Shown: positions 19,236 to 29,475 of the stretch, one piece after another
Layout: each line of letters begins with the position of its first letter
How positions within the stretch are numbered: the first letter of the stretch is position 1
Assembly (NCBI RefSeq): GCF_030249845.1
Contig: NZ_JANURM010000002.1
Coordinates: forward strand, 283,597-347,596
DNA: 64,000 nt
Origin: Campylobacter gastrosuis
GTDB lineage: Bacteria; Campylobacterota; Campylobacteria; Campylobacterales; Campylobacteraceae
Reading direction: 5' to 3'
Translations under genes and position numbers: made by a program
The notes under the pieces: generated by a model
What the model saw: the letters and a program-made list of their open reading frames with translations, nothing else
The model's database searches: none
What the model was told of the DNA's origin: nothing

Positions 19236-19905
19236 CAGCACTTTTAATATGCACCAAAGTCGTATCAAAAAGCCTGATTTTGCTCTCATTTTGGCTTACT
19301 AAAAGCCCGATTTCAGTGCAACCAAGCACCACTGCTTGTGCATTGTTTTGGCTAAATTAGCTAATGATTTGTAAAAATTTCTGCCTAGTGCTTTGAAGCT
19401 TTTTGCCTAAACATAGCTCGTTAAAAATGGCAGAATTTATAAAATCCATATCACTTTGGCTTGGCAAAACCACGCTCACACCGCCATTAATTAGTGTGCT
19501 AACGTAAAAATTTTCACTCATCGTGTATTTTGTGCCTAGAAGTCCGATTTTACTTACATTCTCTCTTTTTAGCTCATCAAGCATCGCCTTTGCAATGTGT
19601 AAAACTGGGATTTTTACGCTACTAGCAACCAAGCCATAGACCTTATGCATTGTGTTTGTGCAGATTAAAATAAAATCACAACCTGCATTTTGTAAAATTT
19701 TTGCCTGATTTGATAAAATCACAGCTGCCTCGTCCCACCTATTTTGCCTTTGAAGTAGCTCAATCTCACTAAAATTTACGCTTGTTAAAACTATTTTTGC
19801 ACTATTTAAACCACCTAGTTTTTCATTTACTAATTTATTTATCTGCTCGTAATAAGTCGTAGTTGATTCATAACTCATACCGCCAATAAGTCCGATAGTC
19901 TTCAT
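19216..19905 (-). pseudogene. Aspartate/glutamate racemase-family gene interrupted by one in-frame TAA
   Basis: Residues MKTIGLIGGMSYEST at the start and ICTNTMHKV (first catalytic Cys) identify a cofactor-independent Asp/Glu racemase. The reading frame stops at TAA 19357-19359 after KFLQIIS, about 45 residues early. Downstream in the same frame the family sequence continues (SQNNAQAVVLGCTEIGLL..., ending at 19216), including the second catalytic Cys in GCTEI. No frameshift is needed; one base change explains it. The truncated 182-residue product would lack one of the two catalytic bases. Either a recent nonsense mutation or a sequencing error. ATG 19905 overlaps the dnaX stop (TGATG). Confidence 0.8.
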
Positions 19906-21461
19906 CAAATTCTCTCTATTTTTGGCTCGCCAAAGAGCATTTTTGCACTGCTAATAATGCCTTCTTGCCTGATTTTTTCAAGCTCGGCTTCGCTTTTATT
20001 TGCGTTAATTGATAAAATTTCGCTTCTAATATCTTGAATTTGCGGTTTAGTTTGCTGTGTTGGCACCTTTATGCTCTGCCTTAAAAGCTCATCTTCTGGC
20101 GTATTTAGCGTGGTTTTTGGCTCGGCTTTTACGACGCTCATCTTTGCATCTTGCCCAAAAAGCGAGCGTAAAAGTGGCATTAAAACGCCGTTGTAGTGGC
20201 TTCTAATTAGCTCTCTATCGTCGCCAGTTGCGTTTGAGATGACTTTTAGTTCGTTGTTTTCAAAGCTTACAAATTCTGTGTTATTTTTAAAGCAATCGCC
20301 TAAATTTTTATTTCTATCGTAAATTTTTGCTAAAAATTTCTCATAAGCATTTTGCTCTTTTGGCTTTGAAATTTCAGGCTCAAACTGCTTTAAAGTAGCA
20401 GTTTTTGGCTCGTTTTGAGCCACCAAAATCGCCTCATCAATGCTTTTAAGATTTGTCGCTTCAATCATCATAAAAAACATAATGCTAAGCACGAAGCCAT
20501 TGTCGCTCGTGGTATTTAGCATACCCTTTGCCTGTGCTAAAATGCGAAAAAATCGCTCACAAATAAGCAGTGAAAATCTTGGGTCGGAGTTTAAAAATTT
20601 ATCCTTTAAACTAGCAATTAGCTCATCAATAATCATCTCAGCTTCGTAAATTTCAAGCTCGCTAATCGCGCTTTTTAGCCCCTCTTTATCGGCGTTTAGT
20701 ACCAAATTTAAAAGCTCTTCAATACGGCTTGGATCAAGAAGTCCTAGCATATTAGCCACGGCAGTTTGCGTGATATTTTCATTCGTGTAAATTATGGCCT
20801 GATCAAGCAGTGTAAGCGTGTCCCGAAGCGAGCCAGCACCACTTCTGGCTAAAATTTCAAGTGCCTCTTTTTCGTATTTAATGTTTTCTTTGCTTAGAAT
20901 AAATTCTAAATGTTTAAGCACGGCGTAGCGGTTAATCTGCTTAAAGCGAAAGTGCTGTGTGCGTGATAAAACGGTGGCTGGTAGCTTTAATGGGTCGGTG
21001 GTCGCAAGGATAAATTTCACATAGCTTGGTGGCTCTTCAAGGGTCTTTAAAAGGGCATTAAACGCCTCTCTTGTAAGCATATGCACCTCATCAATGATGA
21101 AAATTTTAAACCTTGCCATTGAGGGGTTGTATTTGGTTTGCTCAATCAAATCCCTAATGTCATCAATCTTTCTGTGACTAGCAGCGTCCATTTCAATGAT
21201 ATCAATGTGTCGTGATTCGTTTGCCATTTGGCAGTGGGCACACTTCTCGCAAGGTCTTGCGGTCGGACCATTTTCGCAAACTAGGGCTTTTGAGAAAATT
21301 CTAGCACTTGATGTTTTACCACTACCACGAAGTCCAGAAAAGAGATAGGCGTGTCCTAATCTATTCTCATCTAGCGCGTGAGTTAGGCTCTTGCTAACCG
21401 CCTCTTGTCCGATAAGCTCATCAAAATTTTTAGGTCTATATTTTAGTGCTAGTGCTTGCAA
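19905..21461 (-). CDS. dnaX: DNA polymerase III subunit gamma/tau
   Basis: Clamp-loader ATPase. Walker A GLRGSGKTSS, a zinc-binding four-Cys module (CENG...CEKCAHC), the DEVHMLT Walker B and LLKTLEEPP/ATTDPLKLPATVLSRTQ (sensor 1) are present in the first 180 residues. The domain III collar follows; the C-terminal 150 residues are divergent. Length 518 is short for tau, as in other epsilonproteobacteria. Translationally coupled to the broken racemase gene downstream. Confidence 0.92.
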   Translation of the reverse strand: MQALALKYRPKNFDELIGQEAVSKSLTHALDENRLGHAYLFSGLRGSGKTSSARIFSKALVCENGPTARPCEKCAHCQMANESRHIDIIEMDAASHRKIDDIRDLIEQTKYNPSMARFKIFIIDEVHMLTREAFNALLKTLEEPPSYVKFILATTDPLKLPATVLSRTQHFRFKQINRYAVLKHLEFILSKENIKYEKEALEILARSGAGSLRDTLTLLDQAIIYTNENITQTAVANMLGLLDPSRIEELLNLVLNADKEGLKSAISELEIYEAEMIIDELIASLKDKFLNSDPRFSLLICERFFRILAQAKGMLNTTSDNGFVLSIMFFMMIEATNLKSIDEAILVAQNEPKTATLKQFEPEISKPKEQNAYEKFLAKIYDRNKNLGDCFKNNTEFVSFENNELKVISNATGDDRELIRSHYNGVLMPLLRSLFGQDAKMSVVKAEPKTTLNTPEDELLRQSIKVPTQQTKPQIQDIRSEILSINANKSEAELEKIRQEGIISSAKMLFGEPKIERI

Positions 21462-21521
21462 TTTAGCCCCCTGTGTGCAAATTTAAAGCGAGATTTTACT
21501 AAAATTCGTATAAATTTTAGA

Positions 21522-21527
21522 TATAAT
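21522..21527 (+). promoter_or_regulatory. Candidate sigma70 -10 box (TATAAT) for the small lipoprotein gene
   Basis: A perfect TATAAT preceded by periodic A/T tracts (AAATTTTAGA), the Campylobacter sigma70 pattern in which the -35 box is weak. It lies 26 bases before the ATG at 21553. It points away from dnaX. Confidence 0.6.
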
Positions 21528-21552
21528 CGCCAAAAAATTAAAAGGAGAAAAT

Positions 21553-21657
21553 ATGAAAAAAGCAGTCTTGTTTGTGCTAATCGCACTTGGAATTTTAGGC
21601 GTATCAGGGTGCGAAAGAAACGACTATCAGCACCCTTTACACCGCTCAACAAAATAA
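21553..21657 (+). CDS. Very small lipoprotein (34 residues)
   Basis: AAAGGAG sits 5-6 bases before ATG. The peptide is a lipoprotein signal (MKKAVLFVLIALGILGVSGC) with a clean lipobox at Cys20, leaving only 15 mature residues with the motif HPLHRS. A perfect TATAAT lies upstream. Size and layout recall LptM (YifL), a tiny lipoprotein that helps LptD mature in enterobacteria, and lptD is also in this window, but I cannot show homology. Located between divergent dnaX and convergent usp. Confidence 0.65.
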   Translation: MKKAVLFVLIALGILGVSGCERNDYQHPLHRSTK

Positions 21658-21669
21658 AGCTAGGGCGGA

Positions 21670-22521
21670 CTACATAAACACCGGTATATCGGTGTGTTCT
21701 AAGAAAAATTTTGAAGTCCCGCCCAAAAACATCTCTCTTAGCCCATTTTCGCCCTGTCTGCCAGTTACGATTATATCGGCGTTGTTATCTTTTGCCGATT
21801 TTAGCAGGGCTTGACCCGGTATTGAGGTCGTGTCAATCATCTCATATGTGCTATTTATGCCGTGTAGGCTAAAATACTCTTTTAGCATATTTAGGCTATC
21901 TTGTGCATTTTCGCCAAGCGTCGCCTTTGCCGTGATACAATGAACCTTGCTAGCTTGTTTTAAAATATCAAGTGAGCTCGTTACGGCACGTGAATTTGAA
22001 GGCGTGCCAGTCCAGCAAACTAGGACATTTTTTGGGTCAAATTTGGTTAAATTTCTAGGGATTACTATCCTATCTTTGCCACTTTTCATCACAGCTGCTT
22101 CAAATGTGCCAGTGATTTTGCCACTCAAAGGCACGGCAGCCACGACTAAATCGTAAAATTTACTCTCACGCTCAACGACCACGCTTCGTTTGCCATCCCT
22201 GATGATAAATCTAGCACTTGCCTTGCCGTCAATTGGCTTGTCGCTAATCTCAACGCCAAGCTCCTTACACATTTGATTAAAGCTCTTTTCGTTTTTAGCG
22301 TGCTCTTCGGCTAAATCCGCCTTTGCTGATTTTAAAAATTCCTCAAATAAAACACCACCACGAAGTGTCATTTTCATATTATAAACAATGCTTGGGTCAA
22401 TCTGACAAGATAATATATCAATGTGCGTTTTAAACCACTTTGCAATAAGCAAAGCCCCATAAATTCGTGGCGTGACATCATCGCCAGCACCGATTGGGAA
22501 GAGAATTTTTTTGTATTTCAT
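21670..22521 (-). CDS. Universal stress protein family, tandem UspA domains
   Basis: 283 residues composed of two Usp-type alpha/beta halves. The second half keeps the ATP-binding pattern G-x2-G-x9-G(S/T) in TGRQGENGLREMFLGGTSKF; the first is less conserved. Cytosolic; role in stress survival is general family knowledge. It lies 9 bases downstream of pnp and has its own AAGGAT site, so co-transcription is likely. Confidence 0.78.
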   Translation of the reverse strand: MKYKKILFPIGAGDDVTPRIYGALLIAKWFKTHIDILSCQIDPSIVYNMKMTLRGGVLFEEFLKSAKADLAEEHAKNEKSFNQMCKELGVEISDKPIDGKASARFIIRDGKRSVVVERESKFYDLVVAAVPLSGKITGTFEAAVMKSGKDRIVIPRNLTKFDPKNVLVCWTGTPSNSRAVTSSLDILKQASKVHCITAKATLGENAQDSLNMLKEYFSLHGINSTYEMIDTTSIPGQALLKSAKDNNADIIVTGRQGENGLREMFLGGTSKFFLEHTDIPVFM

Positions 22522-22530
22522 TTTTATCCT

Positions 22531-24699
22531 TTAAGCTAATGAAAGTGAAATTTTTGAGCCTTTTTGTTCGCTCACGACAACACGAACAACATCGCCTACT
22601 TTTAGCGGATTTTGCACCTTTGACTTATGCAAAAGCCCATCAACGCCCTCTTTTAACTCAACAAATACGCCAAAATCAACCACGCTTTTTACGACGCCGT
22701 CAAACTCATCGCCGACATTAAAAATCGGCTTTGGCTTGTCATTTTTATGCGGTCTTTTTGAGCCAAATTTACCCTCTTTTTGCGTGATTTGAATGATATA
22801 ATCCTTTGCAGCATCAACGTTTTTCTTTGTGCTACCAGCGATTTTTACCTCGCCCTTTTCTCTATCAAGGTCAATAGCAACGCCAAATTTCTCAATAATC
22901 TCTTTTATCGTTTTACCAGCCTGACCGATGATATCAACGATTTTGCTTGGGTCAATGCTAAAAAGTTCAAGTTTTGGCAAGACATCATCATTTACGACTA
23001 TCTCATCATTTGCCTTTTGCATTAAAGCCAAAATATGCTCCCTGCCACGTCTTGCTTGTTCTAACGCCTCTTTTAGCACTTCAAGGCTAATACCGCCAAG
23101 TTTAATATCCATTTGAAGTGCTGTAATGCCACTATCTGTGCCAGCGACCTTAAAATCCATATCGCCATCGTGGTCTTCAAGTCCCATAATATCGCTTAAA
23201 ACTGCGTGTTTATCGCCCTCAAAAACAAGCCCCATAGCAATACCAGCAACAAGCTTTTTTGTATCCACACCAGCTGCCCTAAGTGCTAACGAACCACCAC
23301 AAACTGACGCCATTGAGCTTGAACCATTGCTCTCTAAAATTTCAGAAACGACCCTTAGAGTGTATGGCGAGTTTATATCAACGCTTGGAGCTAACGCCCT
23401 TTTTGCAAGGTTGCCGTGACCTAGCTCACGACGTCCCGGTGCTTTTAGCGGACTTGCCTCGCCCACGCTAAAACCGGGGAAGTTGTAGTTAAACATAAAT
23501 TTTTCAACCAAAGCGCCGTTTTCTGTTAAGATATCATACATTTGTGCGTCGCTATCAGTGCCAAGCGTGGCGACAACGAGTGCTTGTGTCTGCCCGCGAG
23601 TAAAAAGACAACTGCCGTGTGCGTTTGGCAAGATATTTGTTTCAATGCTAATTGGCCTAATCTCATCAAGCGCCCTGCCGTCAGCCCTAACCCTTTCGTT
23701 TATAATCTGCTCTCTTACGATTTTTTTCTTATATTTGCCAAGCACATTTGTGATTAATTTCTCATCCCAGCCCTCTTTTATCGCCTCTTCATCGCTTAAA
23801 ATTTGCTTTGCGATTTTTGAAAGCTCGCTTGCTCTTTCGCTTTTTGCCATTTGATTTATGGCGTTTTTGACATCGTTTTTGTAAATTTTATCAATGTAAA
23901 TTGCCACATTTTCATTCTCAATTTCTGGCTTTAATGATATTTGAGCGTCTGGTTTTTTATGCTCGCTAAACGCCTCTTCATAGGCACTACTTGCCCTTAA
24001 AATCGCACGTCCAGCCGTGTCAATGGCTTTAACGATTAGCTCTTCGCTAAATTCATTCATATCTTGTCTTTGAGCAAAGGCAGCACCCATACTTGGATCA
24101 ACAAGTGGCATAAATTCATCTTTAATCTGAGCGATACTTCTCATCTCAATCATTAAAAGCTCGTCTTTTGTCCCAGCCACGTAAAGGTCAAGTGCGCTTG
24201 ATTTTAGCTCGGTGTTGCTTGGATTTATGACAAACTCATCGTTAATGTAGCCAACCCTAACCCCACAAACTGGGCGATTAACTGGTATATCGCTAAGATA
24301 AAGAGCCACACTAGCGGCATTTAGTGAGATGACCTGCAAATCAACCTCTGGGTCAGCTGAAAGCACCATAACGACAATTTGCGTTGGATAGGCATAACCT
24401 TTTGGAAATAGTGGTCTAAGTGAGCGGTCAATTATCCTAGCCGTTAGCGTCTCAAAATCGCCCGGCTTTGTCTCACGCTTAACGTATCCGCCAGGAATTT
24501 TACCCGCTGCGTAGGCTTTTTCAATATATTGAACGGTCAAAGGCAAAAAGTCCTCTTCAACCTGCACATCTTCACGTGCCACGGTGGCTAAAACAACGCT
24601 GTTTTTAACACGCAAAAGCACCGCACCGGCGGCTTGTTTTGCGACCTTGTTTAGGTCAAAAATTTCTACTTGGTTATTTACTTCTATGCTATATTGCAT
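22531..24699 (-). CDS. pnp: Polyribonucleotide nucleotidyltransferase (PNPase)
   Basis: Phosphorolytic 3'-5' exoribonuclease. Two RNase PH domains (about 1-220 and 310-545), a KH domain (about 555-615, [12 protein letters not shown]) and a C-terminal S1 domain (about 645-715, [17 protein letters not shown]) are all present. The second RNase PH domain carries [13 protein letters not shown], the catalytic/metal region. 722 residues is full length. The start lies 11 bases inside the PRTase gene, indicating coupling. Confidence 0.94.
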   Translation of the reverse strand: MQYSIEVNNQVEIFDLNKVAKQAAGAVLLRVKNSVVLATVAREDVQVEEDFLPLTVQYIEKAYAAGKIPGGYVKRETKPGDFETLTARIIDRSLRPLFPKGYAYPTQIVVMVLSADPEVDLQVISLNAASVALYLSDIPVNRPVCGVRVGYINDEFVINPSNTELKSSALDLYVAGTKDELLMIEMRSIAQIKDEFMPLVDPSMGAAFAQRQDMNEFSEELIVKAIDTAGRAILRASSAYEEAFSEHKKPDAQISLKPEIENENVAIYIDKIYKNDVKNAINQMAKSERASELSKIAKQILSDEEAIKEGWDEKLITNVLGKYKKKIVREQIINERVRADGRALDEIRPISIETNILPNAHGSCLFTRGQTQALVVATLGTDSDAQMYDILTENGALVEKFMFNYNFPGFSVGEASPLKAPGRRELGHGNLAKRALAPSVDINSPYTLRVVSEILESNGSSSMASVCGGSLALRAAGVDTKKLVAGIAMGLVFEGDKHAVLSDIMGLEDHDGDMDFKVAGTDSGITALQMDIKLGGISLEVLKEALEQARRGREHILALMQKANDEIVVNDDVLPKLELFSIDPSKIVDIIGQAGKTIKEIIEKFGVAIDLDREKGEVKIAGSTKKNVDAAKDYIIQITQKEGKFGSKRPHKNDKPKPIFNVGDEFDGVVKSVVDFGVFVELKEGVDGLLHKSKVQNPLKVGDVVRVVVSEQKGSKISLSLA

Positions 24700-25387
24700 C
24701 TTCTTCTCCTTGTTCTTTTTGTAACGGCAAATACTTAGGGCTATCCAGTAAAATGGACATTATAAGCTCGTTTGTTACAGGTATTTTTTCATCATAATAG
24801 CTATCAACATCTATGAAATTTACAATCTTTTGCGTAGTGTAAATTTCATCAACCAAATCGCCAAGCGACACCGCAACATCAGCAGCGATTAACGGCGTGG
24901 CGTAAGAGATAGTCTTAGCACCTAGTTTTATTAGGGTTTTAACGCAAATCATCGCAGTCAAACCAGTTTCACAACCTTCATCAATTAACAAAACATTTCT
25001 TGATTGAAGCGACTTTATCTGCTCGCCTTTGCGAAATTTATAAATTTGCTTTAAAATTTCTTCATATTTTCTATGTGCCTCGCCGTAGATAAAATCATAA
25101 CTAATCCCAAACGCCCTAACAAGCTCGTCATTTATCACAATCTCCTCAGTTTCGCTAACACTTGCGATATCACACTCGGCGTTATTTGGGGCGGAGATAT
25201 TTTCGCAAAAGAGCATTTCATAGCTTAAATTTAGCTCCCTTGCAATCTCATCAACCAAAATCACAGAGTCAAAAGACGGGCAGATAATTAGGGTTTTACG
25301 CTCAACTAGCTCCTTTTTGGGCAAAATTTCAAGCAACCTAGCCGCTGCATCAAGCTGATTTGTAAATTTTGTAACGTTTTCTATCAT
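24689..25387 (-). CDS. Phosphoribosyltransferase-family protein
   Basis: 232-residue type I PRTase-like fold. The PRPP-binding loop pattern is seen in [22 protein letters not shown] (hydrophobic strand, acidic pair D-E, then G-x-T), and the C-terminal half has [20 protein letters not shown]. The acidic pair is D-E rather than D-D/E-D, common in non-canonical relatives. The substrate is not predictable. It overlaps lptD by 4 bases and pnp by 11. Confidence 0.68.
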   Translation of the reverse strand: MIENVTKFTNQLDAAARLLEILPKKELVERKTLIICPSFDSVILVDEIARELNLSYEMLFCENISAPNNAECDIASVSETEEIVINDELVRAFGISYDFIYGEAHRKYEEILKQIYKFRKGEQIKSLQSRNVLLIDEGCETGLTAMICVKTLIKLGAKTISYATPLIAADVAVSLGDLVDEIYTTQKIVNFIDVDSYYDEKIPVTNELIMSILLDSPKYLPLQKEQGEEDAI

Positions 25388-27534
25388 TTATCACTGCTTG
25401 ATTGGTTATCTTTTGAGACTGAAAAATCATAGTGAATTCCGCCCATTGGGTAGAAATTTACCATAAAATAAAAGCCCTGCGTTCGCTTTGTGGCTGAGCC
25501 AGTGGTGGTCGTGATCGGCTCAATGTCTTGCTGGTAGATAAAGCCGTAATTCCAGCACTTGCGGTTATGCGTGATACCTGCTCGCCACATTTTTGTGTAG
25601 CTTCGCTCTAAATCATACTGCCAGCCGCCAAGTAGCTTGTATTGGCGCGGTAGGTTTATGTTTGCAGAGGTCGTTAAATAGCTGTCTTGTTGCTTGTTTG
25701 TGCTTCGTTTTAGGGTGTGTAAAATGCTGGTGCCAAAATACTCGTTTGAGTAATCTAGTCCGGTTTGTATCCTTTTTAGCTCGTTGTCGGCGTGCGAGTA
25801 TTCAAGCCTGTTTGTAATGCTTAAATTTGCAAATGGATAGATTGAGATTGTATTTTTTAGGTTGCTTGGCTCGTTATCTTTTGTGTAGTAGCCCTGAGAT
25901 ATACTGTGGCGTAAAATTTTCGTGCCATTTGAGGTGTAAAAATACTGCGTTAAATAGCCTGATACCTCATCTTTTGTGCTTTCTTTGCCTAAGAAATTCT
26001 CATAAATAGCACCATTTTCATCGTATAAAAACTCATCATCAAGGCGTCCCTTTTCATACCCAGCCAAAAGATACTCACTGCCAAAATTTATGGTGTGATA
26101 AAAGCTATCATACGCCTTTGCTAAGTCGGTGTGAAGTGCGATTTTGTGATAATTATTTATGTAATCGCTGGTTTTATCCTTGCTGTTATTTGTGCTTGAA
26201 GTTGCTTTTTTGCTGTAATTTATGTGAGTTGCGTATAAATTCTCATAAAATGAGAGCGTAGCAAGCTCATCAAAAAGTGGGACGTGCAAAGATAGCGGTA
26301 AATTTAGCTCATAAGCGTTTGCATTTACGCCGATTTTTCGCTCATATCTGTGCGATTGAAGATCAACTGAATATAAGATATTTGGCAAAAATAGCGTATC
26401 GGTAAATCTGTGATACTGCAAATTTGGTAGCTCTTGCAAAGTGTCTTTGTTCTCGTTTTTTGAGCCAATTTTTTCGGTATCAATGTAATATTTTGCGTAA
26501 GCACCAAAGTAGTTTGTGCTGTCTGTTAAAAAATAGTTTAAATTTGAGGTTACGAGCGAGTCAAAATCGGTGCTGTTGCCCTTTAATTTTAGATAGTCAA
26601 TATCATTTAAAATCGTAGCATCAAGCCACAAACCCTCTTGTAAATTTCTCTCAAAATAGCCCTTAAATAGGCTGTTTCTGTCATATTTTAGCTCCAAGCC
26701 CTTGTGTGTTTTGTTTTTTAGGCTCTGCTCGTTTGAGTTGTCATTTTTTTGCTTTTCTCGGTATTTTTCTTTATCTCTAAAAAAGCCAAAACCAATCTCT
26801 CCACTTGAAAATTCACTATCAGCAAACCTAAATGTAGAGTAGGCACCAGCCCCACGAGATGTGCGAATTTGTGGGTCAATTTGAAAATCCCACTCATTAT
26901 AAGGTGCAAAATATATCGGCTGTCTATAAATAAATCCCTCGCTTTTTTTATAGCCAAATTGCGGTGGTAAAAGTCCGGTTCTGCGCGTTGTATCGGTGCT
27001 AAAACCAAAATACGGCAGGTAAAAAATCGGCACATTGCCTAGATGAAAAACCGGGTTAAACATATGTAAAAATTTAGTGTCTTTGTTTAATTTTGCCGAA
27101 GTTGCCGTGATACTCCAATCTGGGTCTGTTACATTACAGCTTGAAACAATCGGATTTTTTGTGTGATAAAATTTTGCGTCCGAGCTACTCTCATCGCTTC
27201 TAATCCAAACTTCAAGCTCCTTATCCATCATAAAAAGTGCTTCAAAAGATGAGCTGTCGTCGTTTAGGTTGATTTTAGCGTAGTTTGAGCGTGAAATTTC
27301 GCCAACGCCCTTCATCATATTTACATTGCCAAAAAGCTCAATAACGCCGGTGTTTTGGTTATAAACAGCCTTATCAGCGGTAACTAAATAGGTCTCAGAA
27401 TAGACAACGACATTTTTATTTGCCGTGACAATTCCCTCATCGCTCTTAACATCATCTGCTAAAAGCTCAAAATTTTGAGTATTTGCCCATAAATTTAGGG
27501 CTAAAATCGGTAAAATAGCTAATCTATGCAACAT
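25384..27534 (-). CDS. lptD: LPS-assembly protein LptD
   Basis: Outer-membrane beta barrel that inserts lipopolysaccharide into the outer leaflet. Signal peptide about 1-18 (ends LNLWA), an N-terminal OstA/LptA-like beta-jellyroll (about 22-150: SDEGIVTANKNVVVYSETYLVTADKAVYNQ pattern), then a long barrel rich in alternating aromatic strands. The cysteine pair that makes inter-domain disulphides in E. coli is only partly evident (one Cys in SSCNVTDPDW, one in RKCWNYGF). Start taken at ATG 27534, which overlaps the end of the RDD gene. Confidence 0.88.
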   Translation of the reverse strand: MLHRLAILPILALNLWANTQNFELLADDVKSDEGIVTANKNVVVYSETYLVTADKAVYNQNTGVIELFGNVNMMKGVGEISRSNYAKINLNDDSSSFEALFMMDKELEVWIRSDESSSDAKFYHTKNPIVSSCNVTDPDWSITATSAKLNKDTKFLHMFNPVFHLGNVPIFYLPYFGFSTDTTRRTGLLPPQFGYKKSEGFIYRQPIYFAPYNEWDFQIDPQIRTSRGAGAYSTFRFADSEFSSGEIGFGFFRDKEKYREKQKNDNSNEQSLKNKTHKGLELKYDRNSLFKGYFERNLQEGLWLDATILNDIDYLKLKGNSTDFDSLVTSNLNYFLTDSTNYFGAYAKYYIDTEKIGSKNENKDTLQELPNLQYHRFTDTLFLPNILYSVDLQSHRYERKIGVNANAYELNLPLSLHVPLFDELATLSFYENLYATHINYSKKATSSTNNSKDKTSDYINNYHKIALHTDLAKAYDSFYHTINFGSEYLLAGYEKGRLDDEFLYDENGAIYENFLGKESTKDEVSGYLTQYFYTSNGTKILRHSISQGYYTKDNEPSNLKNTISIYPFANLSITNRLEYSHADNELKRIQTGLDYSNEYFGTSILHTLKRSTNKQQDSYLTTSANINLPRQYKLLGGWQYDLERSYTKMWRAGITHNRKCWNYGFIYQQDIEPITTTTGSATKRTQGFYFMVNFYPMGGIHYDFSVSKDNQSSSDK

Positions 27535-27997
27535 CAATCACAACCACTTTTGAGAATTTATCGTGCCAAGTTTGGCGTAAATCATTGCCAAACGCCCATA
27601 AAAAGCCAAGATAAAAGGCAAGTTCGCTTACATTTCTAATTAAGGCACGATTTAGACTTGTTATAAAATTTGGCTTATCAAGATAACCCGTGTCAATACA
27701 GGTGATTTTTACGAGAGTTTTACCGATAGTAGCACCCATATACCAGATAAAAAATGTTTGATAAATGAGCCTAATTGCAAGCAGATGAAGCACGAGCGAT
27801 GAGACTAATGCCGTGATTTGATTGTAAATTTCATCTTGATTTAGCCCCTGATTTGCAATCAACGCAAAATCATTAAAAAACGCTACAAAAAACAGAACGC
27901 TAACTATCATCTCATCAATGCCAAAGGCGATGATTCGCTTTTGTGAGCTTGCGATTTTTATCCCCTCGCGCTCTAAATTTTGACCAACTTGGCTCAT
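27524..27997 (-). CDS. RDD-family integral membrane protein
   Basis: The motif R-I-I-A-F-G-I-D-E (about residues 21-29) matches the conserved R and D that define RDD proteins; three hydrophobic helices follow (about 30-50, 65-95, 125-145), with [13 protein letters not shown] between. ATG 27997 overlaps the purD stop (ATGA), so translation is coupled; the frame is open to a TTG 15 bases earlier. Function unknown; some RDD proteins are transporters. Confidence 0.72.
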   Translation of the reverse strand: MSQVGQNLEREGIKIASSQKRIIAFGIDEMIVSVLFFVAFFNDFALIANQGLNQDEIYNQITALVSSLVLHLLAIRLIYQTFFIWYMGATIGKTLVKITCIDTGYLDKPNFITSLNRALIRNVSELAFYLGFLWAFGNDLRQTWHDKFSKVVVIDVA

Positions 27998-29241
27998 TTT
28001 AAGACCTGCCAAGCGATGTCTTTTCGGTATTGTTTGCCGTTAAATTCAACATTTTTACACAGCTCATAGGCGTTTTGTTGTGCTTGTTTTATGCTCTTAG
28101 CACGTCCTACACAGACTAAAACTCGTCCGCCATTAGCGTAAATTTCGCCATTTTCTTCGCTCACACCAGCGTAAATTAGCTCCGAGCTTTTGGGTATTTG
28201 CCCTACTTTTATTCTCTCCTTTGGCGAGTTTTTATACGGATAGTCCTTGCTTGCAATGACCACGCCAACGGCAAATTCATCTTTTAGCTTAATTGGAGCT
28301 AATTTGCCCTTTGCGGCATTTAGTAAAATTTCGCTTAAATCGCCGTCAATTAATGGCATTAAAACCTCGCACTCCGGATCGCCAAAGCGGACGTTAAATT
28401 CAAGCACAAAAGGCTCGTTATTTACGACCATAACGCCGACAAAAAGCACTCCGCAAAACGGCTCATTTTCGTTTTGCATACCGATTAGTGTTGGCTTTAC
28501 TATCTCGTTTTCTATCTTTTTTATTAAATTTTCATCAGCCAAAGGGCTTGGCGCGTAGGCTCCCATACCGCCGGTGTTTGGACCTTTGTCATTATCAAGA
28601 AGTCGCTTGTGGTCTTGTGCTACTGGTAGGCTTACGAAATTTTTACCATCGCAAATGGCAAAAAAGCTAAGCTCAAAGCCGTCTAAAAACTCCTCAACCA
28701 CGACCCTTTTACCAGCCTCGCCAAAGCTTTCTCCACTAAGCATATCTCTTACAGCACTCTTTGCCTCATCAAGCGAAGTTGCGATTATCACGCCCTTACC
28801 AGCACAAAGTCCGTCAGCCTTAACGACCACTGGGGCTTTAAGCGTGTCAATGAAATCAAATGCTGTTTGTGCGTCGCTTGTGTTTAGATATTTTGCCGTT
28901 TTTATGGCGTTTTTGGCTAAAAAATCCTTCATATAAGCCTTGCTTGCTTCAAGTCTAGCAGCTGCCTTTGTCGGGCCAAAAATTTCTAAGCCAAAAGATT
29001 TAAAAATATCAACCACACCAGCACTTAATGGGGCTTCTGGACCGACTATTGTTAGCTCAATGCCCTCGTTTTTTGCAAATTTTGCAAGTTCGTTAAAATC
29101 TGCGATTTGTAAATTTTTGCCAAGTTTTAAAGTAGCGCCGTTGCCGGGTGCAAAGTATAGCTCGTGTGCGTGTTTTTCGGATTTTAATTTAAGTGCGATA
29201 GCATACTCTCTGCCGCCGCTGCCGATGATGAGAATTTTCAA
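27994..29241 (-). CDS. purD: Phosphoribosylamine-glycine ligase (GAR synthetase)
   Basis: Second step of purine synthesis. ATP-grasp protein starting [15 protein letters not shown] and containing [14 protein letters not shown] and [15 protein letters not shown]. The frame stays open about 36 codons upstream, but TTG at 29241 has TAGGAG 5 bases ahead and gives the conserved N-terminus, 415 residues. It lies just downstream of the predicted 6S RNA; transcripts reading through the 6S gene could include purD. Confidence 0.9.
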   Translation of the reverse strand: MKILIIGSGGREYAIALKLKSEKHAHELYFAPGNGATLKLGKNLQIADFNELAKFAKNEGIELTIVGPEAPLSAGVVDIFKSFGLEIFGPTKAAARLEASKAYMKDFLAKNAIKTAKYLNTSDAQTAFDFIDTLKAPVVVKADGLCAGKGVIIATSLDEAKSAVRDMLSGESFGEAGKRVVVEEFLDGFELSFFAICDGKNFVSLPVAQDHKRLLDNDKGPNTGGMGAYAPSPLADENLIKKIENEIVKPTLIGMQNENEPFCGVLFVGVMVVNNEPFVLEFNVRFGDPECEVLMPLIDGDLSEILLNAAKGKLAPIKLKDEFAVGVVIASKDYPYKNSPKERIKVGQIPKSSELIYAGVSEENGEIYANGGRVLVCVGRAKSIKQAQQNAYELCKNVEFNGKQYRKDIAWQVLK

Positions 29242-29257
29242 AATAACTCCTAAAATA

Positions 29258-29451
29258 AAAACCCAAGTGAGCGTTGCATAAAGAGTGGCCCAAATAAAAG
29301 CCAATCTTGCGAGTAGATAAGAGCTTAAAGGTTGCAACTTCTCGCACAACTAAATGTGCTCAAACGAAGCCACATCACAGAGCTTTTATACATCTTCGCC
29401 TATCTTAAAGTGTTGGACCCTATAAAAATGCGTTCTCGCTTCACTCAGGCT
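29258..29451 (-). ncRNA. ssrS: Probable 6S RNA upstream of purD
   Basis: This gap of about 230 bases has no convincing ORF but folds as a long rod. The ends pair: AGCCTGAGTGA-A-GCG at the 5' side with CGC-TCACTTGGG at the 3' side, then GCAT with ATGC and GGTCC with GGGCC. Further pairs are GATAGG/CTTATC and AGCT/AGCT, with a closing hairpin GCACA-TTTAGT-TGTGC. A TATAAT box lies 7 bases upstream of the 5' end and a T-rich run follows the 3' end. 6S RNA imitates an open promoter and binds sigma70 RNA polymerase, and is often found next to purine genes. Ends are approximate. I could not run a covariance model. Confidence 0.72.
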
Positions 29452-29457
29452 TTTAAA

Positions 29458-29463
29458 ATTATA
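29458..29463 (-). promoter_or_regulatory. -10 box (TATAAT) for the predicted 6S RNA
   Basis: Perfect TATAAT on the minus strand within CTATATAATTTTAAAAGCC, placing initiation near 29451. It lies just past the hemD stop, so the RNA has its own promoter rather than depending on hemD transcription. Confidence 0.6.
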
Positions 29464-29475
29464 TAGATTTTTTGC

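Noticed and set aside
19340..19360. Programmed readthrough or recoding of the racemase TAA
   Set aside because: No readthrough-promoting context is visible and UAA is the least leaky stop; a nonsense mutation is simpler.
29242..29470. N-terminal extension of PurD through this gap
   Set aside because: The frame is open, but the extension contains no PurD sequence; TTG 29241 has an ideal ribosome site and the extension overlaps the rod-like RNA.
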